Assembly: GCA_029204045.2 (NCBI GenBank)
Contig: JAQNDB010000485.1
Location: forward strand, 1 to 64,000
Length of the DNA stretch: 64,000 nucleotides
Origin: Tillandsia leiboldiana
Lineage: Eukaryota; Streptophyta; Magnoliopsida; Poales; Bromeliaceae
Direction: 5' to 3'
The translations under genes were made by a program, and so were the position numbers. The notes under the pieces were generated by a model, which saw only the letters and a program-made list of their open reading frames with translations, ran no database searches and was not told the DNA's origin. Below, in pieces: positions 45,836-58,613 of this stretch; the stretch's first letter is position 1; every line of letters begins with the position of its first letter.

Positions 45836-46333
45836 TTTTATTGCCTCACTTTTGTATTTGTTGCTTGGAATTTGTTGTTAGAGTGAATTGGAAGATCGAT
45901 TTGATTTTTCTTATATTGTCTAAGTCGGTGGTGATTGAATAAGTACGTCACTCATTTGTTTCTTATTACTATGTTTTCAATGTGAAGACCGAAACTCCCA
46001 ATTGTTGAGCTGTTCGATTCTAAGACTCCTGAGGGCCTATTGGGTGTTAAATGGATATTGTGCCCCAATGACATTAGGTTGGAATCAATGTGTTAAATGG
46101 ATCACGGGGGTCATCGGGGACTACGCGGAGCTCACGAAGTGGTTTCGCCGCATGGATATTAAGATTGGAGGACTGGATGCGGAATCGGACCTTAGAAACG
46201 TCGCCCGGGGGCGTTCGGCAATTTTAGGGGGAGGGGGAGGGCAAGAGATGGACTCGGTTTGGAGAGAGCGCAGCGTTGGGTAGCCAGACCGATGGGTGTG
46301 GGACTATTCACTTGCTGGGCCGGAGTCGGATGA
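45836..46333. repeat. chimeric 0.5-kb insertion present only in A2
   Basis: Absent at the matching site in A1 (6595). Three parts: 45836-45978 copies the intron stretch found at 46832-46975; 45979-46164 is not found elsewhere in the window and contains gtgttaaatgga twice; 46165-46333 is a diverged copy of the GC-rich block 45197-45365. It includes a short plus-strand frame (46002-46283) that I consider accidental. Confidence 0.75.
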
Positions 46334-47039
46334 AATTGTAGGTGACATTTTGTATGAACTGAAAGATATTGGCTATGCTTGACAAGGAGACTCCTTCTGA
46401 TGCACTAAGCAATTTTCTTTAAAATAGTTAAGTAAAGATAGAAGTGTTTTGAAGCAATTTACCTACAATTATTCAAGCCAATGCTTTGATTTGTGGGACA
46501 TCCATAACCACATTTCCAGCAGAAAAAATGTTCAATTTGATGCAGCATGCAAAACCCTTCGCTATATTGTCTTATTTCATTAGATTTTGATGACCTTCTC
46601 CAGTTTCGATGGTTTTGCCAAATGTTTGATTTCATGACATTAATTGAACTTCTAAAGCTTTTCTGTAATATAGAATTTGCTAGATTTGGTGTAACACCCT
46701 GAACCCCACACTTTTTGGGTTAGGGTGGTTACATTTTGGTTTGATATGAGTTGAATTCTATGTAGATAGTACTAATTCCTTGGTGAAGCTTTTCTCTCAA
46801 TTACTTGGTGCATTTAATTTCCTTCTAGTGTGTTTTATTGCCTCACTTTTGTATTTGTTGCTTGGAATTTGTTGTTAGAGTGAATTGGAAGATCGATTTG
46901 ATTTTTCTTATATTGTCTAAGTCGGTGGTGATTGAATTAAGTACGACTCATTTGTTTCTATTACTATGTTTTCATAAAGGTTATGATTCGAATTTTGCGT
47001 AAGTCTTTGAGGTTTCAGACTTGTTTCCACATGTTGCAG
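46334..47039. other. intron-like DNA upstream of the TFIIS pseudogene (A2)
   Basis: Counterpart of 6595-7298; ends in the same acceptor, ccacatgttgcag. No gene. Confidence 0.45.
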
Positions 47040-47625
47040 GTCGGGAAACGTCTTCGCGCCCTCACAAAACATTCACACCCGAAGATTAAAGCAGCGGCTT
47101 CCGACTAGTTGGGCTTCTGGAAAAACATTGTTATCAAGGAGAGTTCTAGCGGCAAGAAAAGCAGAACTTCTGAAAATAAAAATTGTGCTAAACTTGAAAC
47201 CAAATCCGCGACAACAGTACACACAATCAATATAAGAAGACTCCAGAAGCTTCTTCCGTAAAGATCAACAAAGTTCGAAAATCAGCAAATCCTAATGCCA
47301 CTAGAGAAGAGAGTAAGGTCTCGAGTGTTCCCAAATCATCGTCGGCCCCTCTTGCCCCCCCTAAATTCGCATCACTAATCAAATGTGACGACCCTGCGCG
47401 GGACAAAGTCCGCGAACTTCTCGCCGAGACGTTTTCCAAGGTTTCTGAAGAAACAGGCGAGGACGAAAGAGACCAAGTGAGAAACATTTTAGATGAAGTC
47501 AATTCTTGCGACCCGTTCCGAGCGGCTGTAACGGTGGAGTCTGCCCTGTTTGAAAAGTTGGGTGGCTCCGCAGGCTGCCATAAGCAAAAATACCGATCTA
47601 TTATTTACCGTTTCATTTGCATCCA
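47040..47625 (+). pseudogene. transcription elongation factor TFIIS pseudogene (A2)
   Basis: As in A1: VGKRLRALTKHSHPKIKAA after the acceptor, then a TAG at 47106-47108 shared with A1, so the gene was already dead before the duplication. The central domain frame includes KCDDPARDKVRELL, VNSCDPFRAAVTVESALFEK and, because one G is kept here, LGGSAG and KYRSIIY, which fit the TFIIS central domain that contacts RNA polymerase II. Similarity stops at about 47610, where a GC-rich island begins; the zinc ribbon with the catalytic acidic pair is missing. The processed look of the linker is uncertain because the frame also shifts between the two domains. Confidence 0.83.
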
Positions 47626-47639
47626 AAAAACTCATATTT

Positions 47640-47960
47640 TTGGGGCCGAAACCGGCCTCAGTCCGGCCCGTCTCAGCCCTGCCCAGCTAAAACCCACATT
47701 TTCCAGGCATTAACAGGCCTATGCCCAGCCAAGCCCGTCTCGGCTTGGCTCGGCGCGGTCCTGGCCTGTTTCGACATGTATAATGTGGGCTGACCCGAGC
47801 CTACCCAAGCGGGGCAGAGCCTGTCCAGGCTGGGCCCGAAAAATCCGGACCTAATAAGGCCTATAAAAGCCGGGCTGAGCTTAGGCCTGATTAGGACTAA
47901 TTAGGCTCAGTCTTAAATGATTGGAGCCGGACCAAATTCAGCCCTTTAAGAGACTTTCCT
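47640..47960. repeat. GC-rich island after the TFIIS fragment (A2)
   Basis: Counterpart of 7900-8215. Confidence 0.6.
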
Positions 47961-48010
47961 TTCTAGATAGAGTGGAAAATAGTTACTCTTGTTCGCGGCC
48001 ACAAAATGGA

Positions 48011-48034
48011 ATATATATATATATATATATATAT
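48011..48034. repeat. short (AT)n tract
   Basis: About 12 AT units, against more than 60 in A1 at 8269-8394. Confidence 0.9.
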
Positions 48035-48835
48035 CATATTTTTTTTTCTCTTTTTATATTATAATAATATATACTTGAATTTAATCTAACCATCTTTTTA
48101 ATAAAATTTAATAGTATTTTTTTTTATTTTTGTGCCTCCTGCCTTCATACTTTTATTAATTGGAACGTTATAAAATAATAAAAAATTTAGATGTAAATTA
48201 AAAATTTTAAATTTTAGATATTTATCTAAAATTTACATTTGAATATTTAGGTATGATTTTTGAATTTAGATTTGAATTAAATTGTAAATATCCATTTATT
48301 TTTTAAAAAACAAAAAAATATTTCACTTGAAATTCAAAGTTGGAATTTAATTAAATAAATTAAATTTAAATTTATACTTTTAAAATTAAAATTTTAATTT
48401 AAATTTCAAGTAGTTTTGGATATTAAATTTGAATTAACAAATAACAAACTTTAATTAAATATTTATTTTGGTATGATTTTTGAATATTTTGGTATAATTT
48501 TTGAATTCAGATCTGAATTTAATTTTAAATATCTATTTAATTTTATTTTATTTTCTGTTTGAAATTATAGGGAAATTAAATTTGATTTTTTAAATTGAAA
48601 TATAATTCAAATTTTGATACATATATTTTAAAAATGCATACTTAATATGTATTTTTAAAAAATACATGAAAATAAATGTATCGTAGTTTATTTATATCTA
48701 ATTTAAAACTATATAAATCATATCATACTTTATTTATATAATTTAAAATAAAGTGTATAATTTTTAAATTAAGATTCGAGCTTAAATTGTATCAAAATTA
48801 AAAAATATTCAAATTGTAGGGAAATTATATTTTTA
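48035..48835. repeat. AT-rich repetitive DNA (end of A2)
   Basis: Counterpart of 8395-9185. No gene. Confidence 0.6.
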
Positions 48836-48840
48836 AATTA

Positions 48841-50732
48841 AAATATTCAAACACAGCTAATGTCATTATTCAAGACCACAAAGTGTGATACTTTTGACTC
48901 TCAATTGCTCCCACCTTAATGTTTAAGTTCAAATAACTCGATAATGCACTGCCACTTGCTACGGTCCAAAAAACTAACATACTTTGACAATGTAAAAGAA
49001 AATCGCAAGCCCTGGAGACTACTATTCCGTTTATTGATGAATTTTGACAAAAGAACATATAATTTGAGTTACTCTCAAATATAAAAATGACCAAACATTT
49101 TAATCAACCACGGGTTAATAACTGCAATACCCTTTAATAGATATTAGCATATGCAAAAAAGATGAACAAACAGCTCATTTGAACATTACACTTCAAATAT
49201 CACCTGACTCTCCTCTAACATAATTAAGCTATAGTTCCTAAAAATGATAGTAGTTAGATAATATCAGCATCTTATAAAAAAGTAATAAATTAATTTATTA
49301 CAGAATTTGTATCTTTCAAAAAATTATCATGAATAAAAAAAAGCATGCCAAACACAAGACAACATTACCTGAGTACTTTATTCTTTTTAAAAATAGAACT
49401 CAGAGGCAAACCCACATTGCAATGTTCGAAATCTTAATGTAATGGTGATCACAGATGTGTCATGGCCCGCTAACCCTTGTGATTAAACAAACGTCACCAT
49501 ACTAATCCATCCCACTTTTTTCTTCCTTTAAACATTTTGGAGATCTACAAAACTAAATACACTAATCGATCACCTTACTTTACAACAAGGGAAGTAAATA
49601 GTCTATTTCCAATCCGTCATAGTTAGAGACATTTTCACTATAAAAATCACACATTACAAAATTGTAGAAATTATAGATCAGCCATAGTATTGGAAATGAA
49701 ACTTGTGACATGATTTTTAAGCCCGATCGTATTACTTTTTCCCAAAAAAGTTACCAAATCAATAACCATCGAGCCTATCTACCAGCAAATTTCCCCAAAG
49801 GGAATGTATAGAAAAGTCTCAACTACCAACAAACAATAAAAAATAGAGGCTTTTGCTTATCTACCCCTGACTACTACTCAAAATTTTCAAATTTGCCTTG
49901 AATACCAAAATACCCTTCTAAACTCCAAATCCAAGCCCAAGAGATTTGGGAATATTCGAAATTTTTTTCGGAAATCAATAAGGGCATTTTGGTCAACCAG
50001 AGATATATTAAATATTTTTGAAGTTTTGGAGGATATATTAGACATTATCGATATAAAATATTAGTTGTATGTTTTCCTCCACATGCAAAATAGCTCTCTT
50101 AAATGCATTCGAAATAATCAAATATTCAGGAAAGGATAAAAATAATAATATTCATGAATTAAAATAGTAATTGTTTGATTTTTAGTAGCATTGATGAAAT
50201 TAGTAATTTACTATAGGTGAAGTGAAGAAAGGCAAAGTTCGGTTTCAGAGAGTGAATATGAGATTAATTCACTTAGACTAGAATGAGAATACAAGATAAA
50301 GTGTGTTACAGAAAGTAGACATTTTTAAAATACATGTAAGTTACAACTTAATGCAGTGGTTGTACCACCCACTCTAAGAAAAATTACAAGTTTAGAACCC
50401 AATACTTTAGGTTGCAAGTTCACTCCCAAAAATTGTGTTCACAATTTCTCCGAAAAATAAAACAATAACAATTCCTCCAAAGATGAGCATGTTTTCCACA
50501 TGAGAAAGTCTGGGAAACATTGAAAAATAACCAAGGCTAATGAAGCACCAAAATAAATCTGACTACAATAAATGACTATGTTCTCCACAAAAGTTAAAAA
50601 GAGAAAATCAAACTCATTAGAAAAGAAATCTTCATAAAAAAATGATCATTGGAACTTGTGCCCAATTTCAAATCAATTGGGAAATATGGCCAAACTCAAA
50701 TACAATAACTACAAAAAAAATCCTACTTGTAC
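48841..50732. other. unique intergenic DNA, no gene recognised
   Basis: Moderately AT-rich, with no long frame on either strand and no match elsewhere in the window. The only frame above 60 codons (48870-49094, minus) has no recognisable features. Confidence 0.5.
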
Positions 50733-50833
50733 AAGGGGTGTACATCCCACACCCCACCCATCCAATAGGTGGGAGTGTGGTGAGGGATCACTCCTCATCC
50801 TTAGATGGGTGGGATGTAGGATGTACACCCCTT
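50733..50833. repeat. 101-bp inverted repeat (hairpin, MITE-like)
   Basis: The ends aaggggtgtacatcc (50733-50747) and ggatgtacacccctt (50819-50833) are perfect inverted copies. Inside, cccaccca and tgggtggg extend the pairing. The loop holds gtgagggatcactcctc. It could be a very short foldback element or a small-RNA hairpin. I see no clear target duplication. Confidence 0.8.
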
Positions 50834-51894
50834 TTGGGGCGTATATGTAGCATTGCTCTGATTTGCTATTAGTAACTAAGCCTACAAGTGAAAGATAAAA
50901 TAAGATAAACTATGGAAAGTAACTTGTTAAGTTGTTATCAATTTCTACTCTTGAAGCATATGACTAGTTAAAGATTTGTATCTGGATTAAAACTTTCCTA
51001 ATTATTGTTAAAGATTTCCATAATTATTGAACTGCAATTGTAATTTTGGAATTGAGAAAAGATTATGTCTAGTTTTAGAGATTTATGAGAGAACAAAATT
51101 TAAGAGCAAAATATGATTTAGCACATAATAAGCATATATTTTTATCAAATTACTAGAATATCTTAGGTTTAGGGGAGCAAAATGTGCTAGCTGGGTCACA
51201 AAAATTATGCAGCCTATAACTAGCTACTACACTCATTTGGGAGAGCAAAATGAAATAACAGGCGACAGCAGCCTATAACTACTGCATAACAAGTATCAAA
51301 AGAATGCCGCGAGATACATGATCTTTTTTCCAGATTGCAGGGTGTAGTGCATTTCAACGATGTGCTATTAAGCAACGATATTTAAAAAAACACTAACTAT
51401 TTTCTCATTAAAATCGTCTCATCTCTTGTTAAAAACTTTTTAAACATGTTTTTCTAATTTTGAAGCTAGCAAGCGCATTATAACTTTCGAACATAGCAAT
51501 AGATACAAACTCTTTTGTGCAATGTTAATTATCAAATCTACCCTCTGAAAGCACATCCTACTTAAAAAAAAAAACTTATCTTCATGTTGTTTCTATTTCT
51601 AATCTCCATAATTTAAAAATTGCAAGGCCACAAGGCCACCAAGGATGGTGTTTAGAAACAAGTAGCATATTTTTTGCACAAAATCAGTTTGTTAATCTAG
51701 TGCACCTTTCTTATTACTAAAAAATGTAAAAGATCAGATACCTTTAGTTTAGATTACCTAACTAGACTTCACAATACAGGAAACAATAATTTTTTCAAGA
51801 AAATATAATTTATACTTCAACAGTAAACAAACAATATCTCCTCAAAAATCTATTTAATATACAATAGTGATTCTACTTTTAAATCATTAACTTA
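50834..51894. other. unique intergenic DNA, no gene recognised
   Basis: No frame of note. Short duplications such as gcctataact.ct (51210-51240 and 51270-51290) only. Confidence 0.45.
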
Positions 51895-52110
51895 AAAATT
51901 GAATCAAAAAAATGTGACCCCGTTTCTTGATCTGCCTGATTTCGAACCTCAGTCGATCCTTTTACCAAATTTTTTTGGTCAAAATTGAATCCTAAAACTC
52001 TTCCGGAACACCCACATAGAGGCAAAAATTGAACAAAACAAATTAAATATATTAAAGAAATCTTCCACGCAAGAATCAAACTCGACTACCGAATTTTAGA
52101 AAAATAAAAT
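51895..52110 (-). repeat. third, diverged copy of the A-unit first-exon region
   Basis: Matches 5700-5875 and 44940-45120: gatttcgaacctca..cgatcc, ccaaatt.ttttgg.caaaat, and aaagaaatcttc.acgcaaga. The frame open in A1/A2 is not open here, so either this copy decayed or the region is not coding. Confidence 0.65.
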
Positions 52111-52640
52111 CTAATCTCTCCAAGAACCGTCGAACATTGGGAAAACCACAAATCAGTAATCAAATTCGGACTAAACCCTAAAAGCCCCACAAATGGGCGA
52201 AAATTGAAATAAGTAAAGAAAATAATTACAAATCTGCCGGGCAAAGATCAAATTCCAATACAAAATCCAAATTAAACACTAGTAAAACCCTCCAAGATGC
52301 GTCCAAAACCATACCAGATCTCGCAAAAATTGAAGAAAAATTCAAAGAAAACAACAAATCTTTCCCACAGAAGCGGAATCAAAGGTGAGAACGGATTTTG
52401 GGGGTAGAGGGAATTACAGGGTTGATGTATTCTTTTCCGGAGACGGTGTGGAGAAGGTGGAAGTCGAGCTCGACGATGCTACGCTCCGAGAGGCACACCC
52501 TCGACCGCGTCCGTCGCCTTGTACCCCGATCCCAAGCTTCTACGAAGAAGGAACTCGAGGAGGAGAGCGAACGGAAACGAGAGAGACGAGTGGATGCGTT
52601 TCGGGGTTCGCATGTTAAGGTGGGTTCTTGAAAAGTAGAC
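52111..52640. other. possible promoter or 5' region of a lost gene
   Basis: The word actaaaccctaaaag at about 52170 is telobox-like. 52380-52620 is GC-rich with cttttccggagacgg and ctccgagaggcac. This echoes the GC-rich blocks of A1/A2 weakly. Two overlapping 77-codon frames give Arg/Glu-rich products without recognisable domains. Confidence 0.3.
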
Positions 52641-53854
52641 CCGTCTCGTCGAATTGGCCCGGGCGATTCGGCCTCTTTAATGTGCTTGGTTTATAATGGG
52701 TCAAAAATCTAAACCCGTTAATTTCAATCCGCATACTTACTAATTATTTTTATACAAAAAATTATGAGTAAAATAAAAAGATACACATAATCAAACTTAA
52801 AATATAAATTTAATTTTAAATTTAAATAATTATTAATTTGATATATCTATATTTAACTCATTTTATTCATCAAATATATAATTTTTATCTAATTATTTAT
52901 TTATTTTTGTAAATTATTTAGAATATTTTTTATTTTATTAAGAATTTCTTGTGACTCAAAATTTTTTAAATTATAAATTTTAATTTTTTGCATAAATAAT
53001 TAAAAGTTTAAAAATTTTAATTATTTTTAACCATAATATATTTTTTTAATAGTTAGAAAAAATTTAGAATTTTTATATATTTTTAAAGATAAAAAAATTT
53101 AAAAGCTTTAAAAAAAAAATCTCGATTGGACCGCTGAAATTGGACCGGGATTGAAACTGAACCGGACCATGGAGGAATCCCCGAGTCAGACCCATTTAGG
53201 TCCGTGAAAATGTAGTTTACTATATAACAATCATTTAAATTTTGTTTTGGATATAAATTTTGAATTAAAATTTTTAAAAATAATTAAATTTAATAAAAAT
53301 TAAATTTTAATTTTTTAATTAAATAAAAATTTAAATTTTGATGTATTTATTTTTAAAACACATACTTACACTTTGGATTCATCGAATTCGAGAAAAATAA
53401 CAAAATAATTAATATATATTAGAAAAATATAACTATATAATTATTATATGCGCAGTCATATAAATTTAAATTCAAATATAATATATAATTTATAATAAAT
53501 ATAGTAAATAAAACGAGAAAGGTTAGGAATGCAAACGGATGAATTCCCTTCTGCTAAACCGTAAGGAATCCATCAAAACAACGCTATAGATACTAGAAAC
53601 GAAGAAGAAGATAAAAGAAACCAGGGAAGAAACAAGGCTGCATGTGAGGAAGCAAAAAAGAAGAAGGCGTTCAAAGAAAGGAGGGATAAGCAGATATGCA
53701 AAAAGGGGGACCAATGGGAGCTGCAGGGGAAGGGACCTATCGTCCGGGGGGTGGGGTGGGGGCAGTGAGGAAGGAGAGTGAGGAGCTCACCAGATCCGGC
53801 GTCTTGATGGCCGAACTGAGTCTATCCAATATATTCGGGCCGGGCCGACGCACT

Positions 53855-53990
53855 ACGAGCCGAGCCGAACCGTTTCGGGTGAAGGAGTTGTTATCGGATC
53901 CGATAATTTGGGTTGTTTTTGTATTATTGGGTTATCGGATAAAATTGAGACAAGATACGCAAAAATTTTGGAAGGTGTTGACTACATACG
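53855..53990. repeat. dispersed module with a TTATCGGATCCGATAA palindrome, copy 2
   Basis: Partner of 35440-35575. Contains the perfect 16-bp palindrome ttatcggatccgataa at 53891-53906, followed by gagacaagatacgcaaaaat and a second ttatcggataa. Confidence 0.75.
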
Positions 53991-54584
53991 CTGGACCAGG
54001 GCGTGCCAGGAATCGCGCCCATTTAGGCCCGTGAAAATTAGTTTACTGTATATTATTCATTTTTTTTTTGAATAATAAATTTGAATTAAAAAATTTTAAA
54101 AATTTTTAAATTTGAGAAAAATTAAATTTTAATTTTTTAATTGAATGAGAATTCAAATTTCGATACATTTATTTTAAAAACGATTTCTTACCTTTTGGAT
54201 TCATACGGAAAATAAAAAAAAAAAAATTAATACGTAATTAAAAAGTTATACGAAATTATATCTAATTAAAATATATAAAATTATATCTTAAATTATTTAT
54301 ATAATTTAAATTAAATTTATATTTTTAAAATTAAAATTTGAGTTTAAATTATGAGCTAAATATAGTTTTGGATATTAAATTTGAATTAACAATTAACAAA
54401 TTTTGATTAAAGTGGTTTAAAATTAAATTTGAAATTATATTTAAATTTATAAATAAAAAGAAAAATAAAAATTTAGTTTTGAGCTTGCTATTTGATTTTA
54501 AACACTTGTTGTTTTGATATATCTATTTTTAAATCATTTTATTCAGTACTTTTTTTTTATATATATTTGTAGTTAATTTTTGTA

Positions 54585-54695
<111 letters not shown>

Positions 54696-57600
54696 TTTGT
54701 AATTTTTAAACACTTGTAATTCTTTTTTTATTTTATTTTATTTGATAGTGAATTTTAAATTTTTGGATATAAATAATTAAAATTTTAAAATTTTGATTAT
54801 TTTTAACCATAAATTTTTTTTTTATTAACAGTTAGAAAAAAAATTGAATTCTTTTATATTTTTAAATATAAAATTTTATAAAACAAAAAATAAAAGTGTT
54901 TAATATGTATTTTAAAAAATAGATAAATTTATATCTAATTTAAAAATATATAAAATATATCATAATTTATTTATATAATTTTTAAATTATAATTTTAGGT
55001 TAAATTGTGAGCTAAATATAGTTTGGGGTATTAAATTTGAGTTAACAATTAACAAATTTTAATTAAAACGGATTAAATTTAAATTATAAACTATATTTAA
55101 ATTTATGGATAAAAATTAAAATATAAATTTAATTTCGAATTTAATATTTAAATCTAAACAATTGTCGATTTGACATATCTATTTTTAAATCAATTTATTC
55201 AACAAGCATAATTTTCAATTATTTTAGTATTTTACTTTTGTATGATTTTTTATTTTATTTAGAATTTTACGTGACTCAAAATTTTTTAAATTATAAATTT
55301 TAACTTTTTGTATATAAATAAGTGAAAATTTTGAAAACCCAAAATAAAAGAATTCGGTTCAATGTAAACAGGGATTGGACCTGATTTGGACCTATAATGG
55401 ACCGATATCCGGCCGGGAACGAATTGGACCCATTTAGGCCCGAGAATATGTAGTTTGCTATATATCAACCAAGAATCATTTATCGGGCCGGGCGGAAATT
55501 GGACCGGAATCGAACCATGAAGGATTCTCGGTCCGAGCAGGGATTGGAGCGGGCCAAACCGGGATGGGGATCTTGCAGCTATCGGGCCGAGCAGTAATCG
55601 GACCCACTTAGGAGCGTGAAAATATAGTTTACTATATATTGTTTATTTTTTTTTTTCTACATAATAAATTTGAATTAAAAATTTTTAAAAATATTTAAAT
55701 TATAGAAGATTTTAATTTTAATTTTTTAATCGAATAAAAATTCAAATTTTGAAATATTTACATTAAAAATGATATTTAATTAAAGTGGATTAAATTTAAA
55801 TTATAAACTATATTTAAATTTATGGATAAAAATTGAAACAAAAATTTAATTTCAAATTTTTTATTTAAATGTAAATAATTTTCAATTTGACATATGTGTT
55901 TTTAAATCAAGTTATTCATCAAGCATAATTTTTAATTATTTTAGTATTTTATTTGTGTATAATTTTTTGTTTTATTTAGAATTTTTCGTGACTCAAAAGT
56001 TTTTAAATTATAAATTTTATTTTTTCGTATGTAAATAAGTGAAAATTCTGAATAAGCAATTTTAATTAAAGTGTATTAAAATTAAATTATAAACTATATT
56101 TTAATTTTTGAATAAAAATTATGATATAAATTTGATTTGAATTTATCATTTGAATCTAAATAATTATCAATTTGACACATCTATTTTTAAATATACTTAT
56201 TCATCCAACATAATTTTATTATTATTTTTTTATTTTATTTTTGTATATATATTTATTTTTTTTAGAATTTCACGTAACTCAAAAGTTTTAAAATTATAAA
56301 TTATAATTTGTTGTATATAAATAATTTAAAATGTTTAAAATTATAAATAAAAGAATTTGGTTCGATCTTAACCGGGGTCCGACCGGATTTGGACCGGAAT
56401 CAGACCGGATTTGGACCGGTATTGAACCGGAATTGGGCCGTACTTGGACTGGAATCGAAACATGAAGGAATCTCGGTCCGAGCAGATATTGGAGGGGGCC
56501 GGGATCGAAGCGGGCCAAACTGGGAGTGGGATCTTGCTGCTATCGGGCCTGCCAGGAATCGGACCCATTTAGGCCTTTGAAAATTTGTTTAGTGTATATC
56601 ATGCATTTTTTTTTTAAACTATAACGAATTTTAATTAAAGCGGATTAAATTTAAATTATAAACTATATTTAAATTTATGGATAAAAAATTAATATATAAA
56701 TTTAATTTCGAATTTAATATTTAAATCTAAACAATTATCGATTTGACATATCTATTTTTAAATCAACTTATTCATCAAACATAATTTTTAATTATTTTAG
56801 TATTTTATTTTTGTATAATTTTTTATTTTATTTAGAATTTTACGTATTTTCAAATTATAAATTTTATTTTTTTGTATATAAATAAGTGAAAAATCTAAAA
56901 AACCAAAATAAAAGAATTTGGTTCAATTTAAACCGGTATTGGACCTGATTTGGACGAATATCGGGCCAGATTTGGACAAGGATCAAACCAAGAAGGAGTC
57001 TCCGTACGAGCAGGGATTGTAGCGGGCCAAACCGGGATGTAGATTTTGCAGCTATCGGGCCGGACAGGAATCGAACCCATTTAGGCCCGTGATAATATAG
57101 TTTACTATATATCAACCAAGAATCGTTTTTTTTTTTTTTTTTTACATAATAAAATTGAATTAAAAATTTTTAAAAATATTTAAATTATACGAAATTTAAA
57201 TTTAAATTCTGTTATCGAATAGAAATTCAAATTTTGATATATTTATTTTAAAAATGCATACTTACATTTTGAATTCATTCGAATTAGTGGAAAATAAAAA
57301 AAATAATTAATATGTAATTAAAAAAATATATGAAATTATATCAAATTTTAAAACATAAAATCATATCTTAATTTATTTATATAATTTAAACTAAAATTTA
57401 TACTTTTTAATTTAAAATTTTAGTTTAAATTGTAAGCTAAATATAGTTTGGGATATTAAATTTGAATTAACAATTAACAAAATTTAATTAAAGTTGATTA
57501 AAATTAAATTATGAACTATATTTAAATTATTGAATAGAAATTATGATATAAATTTGATTTTGAATTTATAATTTAAATATAAACAATTGTCCATTTGGCA

Positions 57601-57859
57601 TATCTATTTTTAAATCTACTTATTCATCAAACATAATTTTAATTTCTTTTTGTATTTTATTTTTATATATATTTTTATTTTTTTATAGAATTTCACGTGA
57701 CTCAAAAGCTTTTAAATTATAAATTATAATTTGTTGTATATAAAAAATAATTTAAAATGTTTAAAATCCAAAATAAAAGAATTTTGTTCGATTTTAACCG
57801 GGATCGGACCGGATTTGGAACGGTATTGAACCGGAAATACTACACAGTAATCAAAGTCG

Positions 57860-57959
57860 AGAAATACTACTGTGAACCGACACAGTTTAATTTAGCAGTC
57901 ATCTTCACTAGAAATACTACTGTGAACTGACACAGTTTAATTTAGCAGTCATCTTCACT
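57860..57959. repeat. 50-bp tandem duplication
   Basis: Units 57860-57909 and 57910-57959, with one C/T difference. Each contains aaatactactgtgaac and ttagcagtcatcttcact. Confidence 0.95.
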
Positions 57960-58538
57960 AAAAAGAAAAGGGTCAAGCAGTTTGTTTAATCAAAGCACTA
58001 GATGAATTAAACAAGTATTATTCCCATGCTCAGAAAATAAAATATCCCCTGAAATGACGAGAGTATCTGTATTACATTATGAACAAAGAGGTGTCACTTT
58101 ATAGTCTGATTATAAATTTGTAAGATAAATTTAGAATAACAAATCTTACATAATTTATATCAGACAGTAAAATTCCGTCTGTGCAAACAATTTATCTTAA
58201 CTTCATACTCGTTGACGTTCAAATGTACCTTTACTTGCTAATCTAAATAATATGATTATTTTTCGAAATCATCTAAAAGACATGTTTAGCCTTAAAATAC
58301 GAAGTTTGAATAGATGTCTTCAATAGTAAATAGTGATAAAGCGGACTATAAATTATCTGAGACATAGCCCAGGATTATTCAACATATCATTCAAAATATA
58401 AAGAGCAATAAAACACGGCACCAAACCAAACTCCACCATAGCAACACTCAACAAGGAAGATAAAAGATAAAACCAACAATTAATTAATTAATCATAAAAT
58501 TCCTGAAGAAATTAATTCAAAAATATGTCGGATCCATC
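57960..58538. other. unique intergenic DNA, no gene recognised
   Basis: No coding signal and no repeats within the window. Confidence 0.5.
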
Positions 58539-58613
58539 CAGGTACTAAGTATAACACAGAAAACGCAAATAAAGCAATTATAACAAGAACACTTGATGAT
58601 ACATCATCTAATT

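Larger units (their letters stand above)
40396..48840. repeat. segmental duplication unit A2 (partner of 1179-9320)
   Basis: Collinear with A1. It generally carries the less damaged reading: two 1-base deletions of the exonuclease exon and one of TFIIS seen in A1 are absent here. It has its own nonsense change in the polymerase fragment and a 498-bp insertion. Similarity ends near 48835, before unique DNA. Its left end may extend further than A1 allows one to see, because A1 is cut by an LTR there. Confidence 0.9.
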
